From: Stramonita haemastoma
Lineage: Eukaryota; Mollusca; Gastropoda; Neogastropoda; Muricidae
Length of the DNA: 12,500 nucleotides
Direction of reading: 5' to 3'
NCBI GenBank assembly: GCA_030674155.1
Contig: CM060316.1
Coordinates: forward strand, 79,700,966-79,713,465
Position 1 is the stretch's first letter; the number at the start of each line of letters is the position of its first letter. Under the pieces are notes generated by a model. The model did not search any database, was not told the DNA's origin, and saw nothing but the letters and a program-made list of their open reading frames with translations. Shown in pieces: positions 9,702 through 12,500 of this stretch. The position numbers and the translations under genes are program-made.

Positions 9702-10513
9702 TAGCGCCCAGACCACCACTCAGGGTCTAATGGATGGGGAAAAAGTTTTGGGTCCAAACGGGGTACGAACCCTGCACACTCCGACCCGGACTTTTTGCTT
9801 TCTAGGCAAGGCGCGTGACCACCTAGACCACCGATCCACTGTAATATAAAATCCAGGTAATATAGGATCGTGGTATTGGAGTTATTTCTCTCTTGTCTGT
9901 GCAGGATGTAGAATCCACGGAGGCCCGTTTTGTGCTGCACGTGCAGGATGAAAACGACAACGCCCCACAGTTCCTACACCTGCCTTACAATGCTGAGGTG
10001 GACGAGGTGAGTGTCCTGTCGTGGTGTGAGGACTTGTGTATGCTTCTGCGTTGGTTGGTTGGCTGATTAGATGGATGAAGGGAGGGAGAGATGGAGGGAT
10101 GTATGGAGGGATGGTTGGAGGGAGGGAGGAAGGGAGGGAGGGAGGAAGGGTTGGTACATTGGCTGGTTGATGATTGGACAGCTGCTTGGTTGTGGCAGGA
10201 TCGGTAGGCTCGTGTTTGGCTGTTTGGCTGGCTTGCCCACAATTCACATAGTGGATGCTGAGCCTTATCACTGTTTTAACATTGACTTATGCTTTTGGGT
10301 TTTCATGATAGTAGTGATGGCTGAATAGATGGATGGGTGGACGGATGGATACGAATGGTCCAGCCTAGAACTCAACAAATCCTTGAGACAGGTAGAACAG
10401 AGAGAGAGAGGAATGGAGGGAACTGGTTGTGAAGTCTTCATGGGTGCCCCCAAGGTCGCCAGACTAAGGGATGGATAGATAGATAGATAGATAGATAGAT
10501 AGACAGCGACAGC

Positions 10514-10591
<78 letters not shown>

Positions 10592-10904
10592 TAGATAGTG
10601 ATGGCAATGGCGGTGATGATGGCAGTAACGATGGTGTTCTGATGAACACTGTCAGTACTGATAACACTTGCGTTGTTCCCTTCATGCTGCTGATAACAAT
10701 GCTGCTGATGGGAGTAAAAGCAAGGATGAAGATGGTAACGGGAATGATCACAGTTATGATGACTATAATCATAATTATTATCAATGACAATGACCATGAT
10801 GCAGGACGCCATTCTGGGTACCTCGATCAACATCAACATTCTGGCCACAGACGTGGACACAGGGGCCGGGGGAAAGTCAGCTACGAGCTGGTGGTCAGTA
10901 TATG
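5392..10904 (+). CDS. Cadherin-family gene, N-terminal part, five exons (gene model)
   Basis: Five plus-strand exons, each bounded by AG and GT, join into the N-terminal half of one cadherin repeat plus its C-terminal half, then the start of a second repeat. Proposed exons are 5392-5475, 6331-6483, 8395-8445, 9912-10006 and 10805-about 10904. Landmarks in order are VSENSKLGDVINTI, VWNVTLNRTLDYE, NKFDVVFETQ, FVLHVQDENDNAPQF, LPYNAEVDEDAILG and ATDVDTGAGG. Spacing from SEN to LDYE (about 56 residues) fits one EC repeat. Cadherins are membrane adhesion or tip-link proteins whose EC repeats bind calcium through LDxE, DxNDNAPxF and DxD. The order and the TDxDxGAGG match recall cadherin-23 EC1-EC2, from memory only. 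Signal peptide, later repeats, membrane segment and promoter are not in the model. Three frame discontinuities (exon 2, the exon 2/3 junction, exon 5) prevent a clean translation. The copy may be real with base errors, or a pseudogene. Confidence 0.8.
5798..5932. repeat. (GT)n microsatellite in intron 1
   Basis: GT dinucleotides with a few GGTG and GAG interruptions. The clean run is at about 5813-5871. The coding strand of the cadherin gene carries GT, so the pre-mRNA would be UG-rich here. Confidence 0.93.
5994..6235. repeat. GT-rich tract with TGTC block in intron 1
   Basis: GT repeats with GGTG junctions run to about 6118. A TGTC tetranucleotide block follows at about 6118-6146, then TGTGTCTG variants. 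The tract ends roughly 100 bases before exon 2 and is followed by a T8 run at about 6292-6299. Confidence 0.9.
6331..6483 (+). CDS. Cadherin exon 2 (rest of first half of EC repeat), frame-broken
   Basis: Acceptor TTATTCTATGAACAG precedes the exon, and donor TACGAG|GTAATC follows it. Joined to exon 1 in phase 1, it reads GDVINTIRDKAPNSPGKIV and then TWFTEAQLRIFMPPNP, where a TGA stops the frame (in AATCCCTGACC, about 6428-6438). One frame over, the text continues DQPVWNVTLNRTLDYE to the donor. The two pieces together give exactly the length and order expected for an EC half-repeat, so a single extra base in the TCCCTG region explains the break. The canonical A-x-D-x-D calcium site is not evident (TIRDKAPNSPG stands in that region). 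An upstream alternative acceptor (TATCAG at 6303-6308) would not keep the frame with exon 1. Confidence 0.75.
6484..7225. other. Intron 2, first part: non-repetitive block
   Basis: 6484-6720 is AT-rich intron. About 6720-7110 has a more mixed composition than the surrounding intron, with a pyrimidine run at about 6840-6930 and a more GC-rich piece at 6935-7090. Open frames of 90 and 135 codons cross it on opposite strands, but neither shows a motif I know or usable splice context. I do not call a gene. An old, unrecognised transposon fragment is possible. Confidence 0.4.
7226..7322. repeat. (TA)n microsatellite in intron 2
   Basis: A short (ATGT)n lead-in is followed by an uninterrupted TA run of about 65 bases. 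Long pure TA runs can extrude cruciforms. Confidence 0.95.
7323..7616. other. Intron 2, unique sequence
   Basis: Ordinary-complexity intron sequence between a (TA)n and a (GT)n tract. No exon, RNA gene or known repeat was recognised. Confidence 0.5.
7617..7955. repeat. Large (GT)n-rich block in intron 2
   Basis: About 340 bases of GT-based repeat. It has a pure run at about 7617-7667, a second at 7669-7704, GTGC/ATGC variants at 7725-7780, and another pure run at about 7879-7954. The Thr-His open frame on the minus strand is the repeat itself. Confidence 0.95.
7956..8394. other. Intron 2, end
   Basis: AT-rich, ordinary-complexity intron. It ends in a strong pyrimidine tract and acceptor at about 8375-8394 (TTTTTTCCCTTTCTTTTATC followed by TAG). 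No other feature was recognised. Confidence 0.55.
8395..8445 (+). CDS. Cadherin exon 3 (strand after LDYE)
   Basis: A strong polypyrimidine acceptor ending CTAG precedes the exon, and donor GGCCAG|GTGAGT follows it. The productive frame reads TNKFDVVFETQGAERP with a split codon on each side. Family spacing wants four residues between LDYE and the Phe (D-T-N-K), which requires a G donated by exon 2 (phase 1). The shifted end of exon 2 is phase 0, so the junction is off by one base as given. An alternative acceptor, ACAAACAAG|TTTGAC, would start at 8406 in phase 0 and keep the frame, but it would lose those four residues and has a poor acceptor context. Confidence 0.72.
8446..8633. other. Intron 3, start
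   Basis: AT-rich intron sequence after the strong exon 3 donor. Nothing else was recognised before the (TA)n tract. Confidence 0.5.
8634..8722. repeat. (TA)n microsatellite in intron 3
   Basis: TA dinucleotides with two ACAT interruptions (about 8641 and 8679). The tract is part of the larger foldback structure at 8732-8856. Confidence 0.93.
8732..8856. repeat. Inverted repeat around a (TA)n core
   Basis: The left arm, AAATCAAACACTTCCCGTAT at about 8732-8751, is matched in reverse complement by the right arm, ATACGGCGAAGTGTTTGATT at about 8834-8853, with one inserted or deleted base. Between them lies a self-complementary TA-rich core. The whole unit could fold into a hairpin of more than 100 bases. 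It may be a small foldback or MITE-like element, or a hairpin formed by an inverted duplication during microsatellite growth. Confidence 0.8.
8857..9328. other. Intron 3, AT-rich middle
   Basis: AT-rich sequence with degenerate tetranucleotide runs (AATAAATAAATA near 8880; AATCAATCAACCAATC-like near 9004-9025). No coding or RNA feature was recognised. Confidence 0.5.
9329..9412. repeat. (TA)n microsatellite beside SINE B
   Basis: An uninterrupted TA run of more than 80 bases. It stops two bases before the left target-site duplication of the SINE at 9429-9849. Confidence 0.95.
9415..9428. repeat. Target-site duplication, left copy
   Basis: AATCCAGGTAATAT here is repeated exactly at 9850-9863. 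The two 14-bp copies bracket SINE B precisely. Confidence 0.88.
9429..9849 (-). mobile_element. SINE family B, full length, reverse orientation
   Basis: On the minus strand it starts near 9849 with a tRNA-like head. The A box region is GGTCTAGGTGGTCACGCG and the B box is GGGTTCGTACCCC at about 9759-9771. The body includes TCGGATGAGACGATAAACCG at about 9680-9699 and CACGTAAAAGAACCCACGG. Near the 3' end is CTCTCCCCGGGGAGAG, and the element closes with an A-rich tail (GGTACAAAATACAAAA). Exact 14-bp duplications flank it. From memory, repeats with this body are common in gastropod genomes. It lies inside intron 3, antisense to the cadherin gene, and ends about 60 bases before exon 4. Confidence 0.9.
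9850..9863. repeat. Target-site duplication, right copy
   Basis: Exact 14-bp match to 9415-9428, marking the 5' end of the minus-strand SINE B. Confidence 0.88.
9912..10006 (+). CDS. Cadherin exon 4 (end of first EC repeat, linker, start of second)
   Basis: It encodes STEARFVLHVQ and then DENDNAPQF, the diagnostic calcium-binding linker between EC repeats, followed by LHLPYNAEVDE, the first strand of the next repeat. Donor GACGAG|GTGAGT is strong and phase 0. The obvious acceptor GTGCAG at 9904 would put the exon in the wrong frame relative to exon 3. The next AG, GGATGTAG at 9911, gives phase 1 and reads ...AERP|ESTEARF in frame, so I chose it. The pyrimidine tract TTATTTCTCTCTTGTCTGTG serves both. 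Use of both acceptors would be a frame-changing alternative splice. Confidence 0.88.
10048..10160. repeat. Purine-rich (GGGA)/(GGAT) repeat in intron 4
   Basis: GGAGGGAG, GATGGAGG and GGAAGGGAGG words repeat with little pyrimidine on the plus strand. This is a degenerate tetranucleotide microsatellite. Pro/Ser open frames across it are artefacts. Confidence 0.85.
10161..10467. other. Intron 4, mixed sequence
   Basis: Ordinary intron sequence with short GGCTGGTT, GGATGGATGG and (GA)n stretches (10320-10350, 10398-10412). No gene or known element was recognised. Confidence 0.5.
10468..10600. repeat. (GATA)n(GACA)n microsatellite in intron 4
   Basis: GATA units run from about 10472 to 10502. 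A short AGCGAC variant follows, then about 20 clean GACA units to about 10589, closing with GATA. This composite is the Bkm-type repeat known from several animals. The Leu-Ser-Val-Cys open frames on the minus strand are repeat translations. Confidence 0.93.
10601..10804. other. Intron 4, end, GAT/GCTG-rich
   Basis: Cryptically simple GATGATGG and GCTGCTGAT words fill this stretch up to the exon 5 acceptor. The last 50 bases before the acceptor (ATGACAATGACCATGATGCAG) lack a pyrimidine tract, which is unusual for a constitutive exon. Confidence 0.5.
10805..10904 (+). CDS. Cadherin exon 5 (second EC repeat, first half), frame-broken
   Basis: After GATGCAG the phase-0 frame reads DAILGTSININILATDVDTG and then AGGK. 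ATDVDTG is a normal EC calcium-binding A-x-D-x-D site. In the same frame the text then becomes SATSWW. One frame over it is VSYELVV, which is what an EC repeat should have after GGK. One base missing in GCCGGGGGAAAG (about 10866-10876) explains it. The end is uncertain. GTG|GTCAGT (end 10893) and TATG|GTGAAT (end 10904) are both possible donors, and AAA|GTCAGC inside the break would avoid the frameshift but is weak. Confidence 0.75.
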
Positions 10905-10929
10905 GTGAATCCTGGAATTTGGACTGTTG

Positions 10930-11535
10930 TCCTGTTATCATTTTCACAGCTATCTTGACATTATTTGAAAGTTACGTTGACCTTATTTTAAGAGCTACCC
11001 TGACATTATTTTACAGTTAACCTGCCATTATTGTGACAAGTTATCTTGATATTATTGTGACAGTTACCATCACATTTTGTAACTGTTATCTTGACATTAT
11101 TGTGACGGTTGCTCTGGCATTACTGTAACGGTTATCATAGCACCACTGTGCCAAGTACCTTGCTCTTATTGTATCGGTTAACTTTATTGGGATATTTACC
11201 TTGACATTAATATAACGGTTAATTTGACATTAATGGGATAGTTACCCTGACATTAAAATAACTGGAAACTTGAGATAATGGGATAGTTACCTTGACACTT
11301 GATATTATTGTAACAGTTATCTTGACATTCTTGTGATGGTCACCTTGACATTTTTGCGCCAGTTATCTTTACATATATTCTGACAGTTAATTTGACATTA
11401 TTGTGATAGTAGATTTCACTGTAATGTGACATTTATCTTAGTATTATTGTAACAGTTAGCTTGACATTATTCTGATAATTACCTTGACGTCATTGTGACT
11501 GTCAGTTACCGTGGAACCTGTAATGAAAGAGACCC
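10930..11535. repeat. 23-bp minisatellite in the intron after exon 5
   Basis: About 25 diverged tandem copies of a unit close to TTATCTTGACATTATTGTGA plus CRG. The period is 22-24 bases, clearest at 11032-11130 and 11220-11400. Copies differ by substitutions and small indels, so the array is old. No frame through it looks coding. Confidence 0.9.
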
Positions 11536-11605
11536 TGAGTTATTTTTTGACAGATAACCAAACACACTCTCATATGGTACATTGACTGTAATGCAGATGA
11601 CTTTG

Positions 11606-11638
11606 ATATCATGTGCGCGCGCATGTGTGGTGTGTGTG

Positions 11639-11726
<88 letters not shown>

Positions 11727-11761
11727 GAAGGGGGTATGTATGTGGTTGTGTGTGTGTGTGT
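11606..11761. repeat. (GT)n microsatellite
   Basis: It starts with GCGCGCGCATGTG, then GT runs with GGTG junctions. The longest clean run is at about 11674-11723, and a GGAAGGGGG interruption follows near 11726. Confidence 0.94.
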
Positions 11762-12108
11762 CAAGTCAGATTTCAAGATGGCACATTGCACAAAAAAAAT
11801 CATAAACAGACCACTTAAACAAAAAGATATCCAATCCGTAACACTCAAAACAACCAAAAACTTCAAACCGACAACTGACCATAATGACAATGATACAATT
11901 TTACAACAACATGATAATCACCCATCACCACCTAAAGCTACAACACAACAACAACCAAAAACAAATGAAATTAAATAAAATAAAATTAAAAAATAAACCA
12001 GTTGAAAAGGACCGGGGAAAGGTATCGAGGAGTAATGAAGAAACACAATCAGCCAAACAAAGACAATACAACAACACAAGTTCTACAAACAATCAAGAAC
12101 CCCCACCT

Positions 12109-12111
<3 letters not shown>
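11762..12111. other. A-rich intron-like sequence
   Basis: A/C-rich on the plus strand (many AAAC, ACAAC and AAAT words), of lowered complexity. I see no splice-bounded exon, RNA gene or repeat family in it. Confidence 0.5.
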
Positions 12112-12179
<68 letters not shown>

Positions 12180-12212
12180 ATTATATAATATATATTATAT
12201 ATATATATATAT
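12112..12212. repeat. (TA)n microsatellite
   Basis: A pure TA run of about 60 bases, then a TTTTATTATATAATATATAT variant and a second short TA run. It ends exactly where the structured element begins. Confidence 0.94.
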
Positions 12213-12500
12213 AGTAGGCACCCATCAGTCTCGGGAGACTATGGAGTTGCGCTCTCGTCTTTAGAGCGCAAAGCCTGGGTAGGGAAGCATGGAGGGCAAG
12301 CTGTTACCCATGCAGCAGATCCCCCCTCTCCACGCCACTGGAATGATCCATTGGAAAGGCAATGACCGATACGAATGGTTCCAGTACCATCGCAGGAGCC
12401 ACCAGAACGTTGCCATATAGCCTACAGCCCCGAGCCGCCCTGGGACTCCAACCCCCCGATTTTTCCTCAGGGATGGTATCTAAACACGACACCTGTGTGC
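12213..12500. repeat. Unrecognised structured element, probably a dispersed repeat
   Basis: The composition changes abruptly from (TA)n to about 55-60% GC and stays so to the window edge. The first 70 bases hold nested complementary segments: ACCCA/TGGGT (12220-12224 with 12276-12280), AGTCTC/GAGACT (12227-12232 with 12235-12240) and TTGCGCTCT/AGAGCGCAA (12247-12255 with 12263-12271). These would make a three-way junction. A 62-codon open frame on the minus strand (12304-12492) has no motif I know. The abrupt start beside (TA)n suggests a transposon or repeat end that continues outside the window. I cannot name the family. Confidence 0.5.

Noticed and set aside
9755..9845. Possible tRNA gene on the minus strand (GGGTTCGTACCCC)
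   Set aside because: It is the head of a 421-base element flanked by a 14-bp duplication, so it is SINE B and not a functional tRNA.
9882..10271. Minus-strand open frames of 129 and 85 codons opposite cadherin exon 4
   Set aside because: They are shadows of the exon and of the GGGA/GGAT repeat. The sense strand has DENDNAPQF with good splice sites.
10468..10800. Repeated tetranucleotide array considered as a CRISPR-like array
   Set aside because: The unit is 4 bases with no spacers, and the genome is eukaryotic by its introns and SINEs.
10930..11535. 23-bp repeats considered as direct repeats with spacers (CRISPR) or as a coding repeat protein
   Set aside because: Units are contiguous without spacers, diverge freely and contain stops in all frames. 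This is a minisatellite.
12304..12492. 62-codon minus-strand open frame in the terminal element
   Set aside because: Short, without a recognised motif, and within a likely repeat that runs off the window. Not supported as a gene.

Overview
The window looks like animal nuclear DNA. It has a multi-exon gene with GT/AG introns and short exons, tRNA-derived SINEs, a decayed non-LTR retrotransposon, and an extreme load of microsatellites. The SINE types and the length of the (GT)n and (TA)n tracts suggest a mollusc, most likely a marine gastropod. That is an inference from remembered repeat character, not a search result. Most long open frames here (Thr-His, Cys-Val, Ile-Tyr, Asp or Arg runs) are translations of simple repeats and are not genes.

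Layout: 1-182 holds nothing recognisable. 183-880 is cryptically simple (AC)n followed by CAGA/CAGG repeats. About 1110-1300 is the 3' half of a SINE (family A). 1549-1798 is a trinucleotide mosaic and 1905-2045 is (AC)n. About 2060-3205 is a dead CR1/L2-like LINE on the minus strand, with recognisable reverse-transcriptase motifs. About 3395-4575 is C-rich minisatellite DNA with one full SINE A (plus strand) embedded and a relic of another. About 4725-5055 is another full SINE A on the minus strand, bordered by (GT)n.

The only credible protein-coding gene is on the plus strand from about 5392 to about 10904. Five exons encode the N-terminal part of a cadherin: most of one extracellular cadherin (EC) repeat, the DENDNAPQF linker, and the start of a second repeat with ATDVDTGAGG. 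The arrangement recalls the EC1-EC2 boundary of cadherin-23-type proteins. The gene continues beyond the window and its signal-peptide exon is not identified. As given, the reading frame is broken at three places, all next to short homopolymers. Either the base calls are wrong there or this copy is decaying.

The introns are dominated by (GT)n on the sense strand, by (TA)n, by a SINE of a second family (B) with a clean 14-bp target-site duplication, by GATA/GACA repeats, and by a 23-bp minisatellite of about 25 diverged copies. The last 290 bases hold an unrecognised structured element, probably a dispersed repeat. I found no convincing new multi-gene system. The most useful points are the broken cadherin exons, the core block shared by the two SINE families, and the foldback elements.
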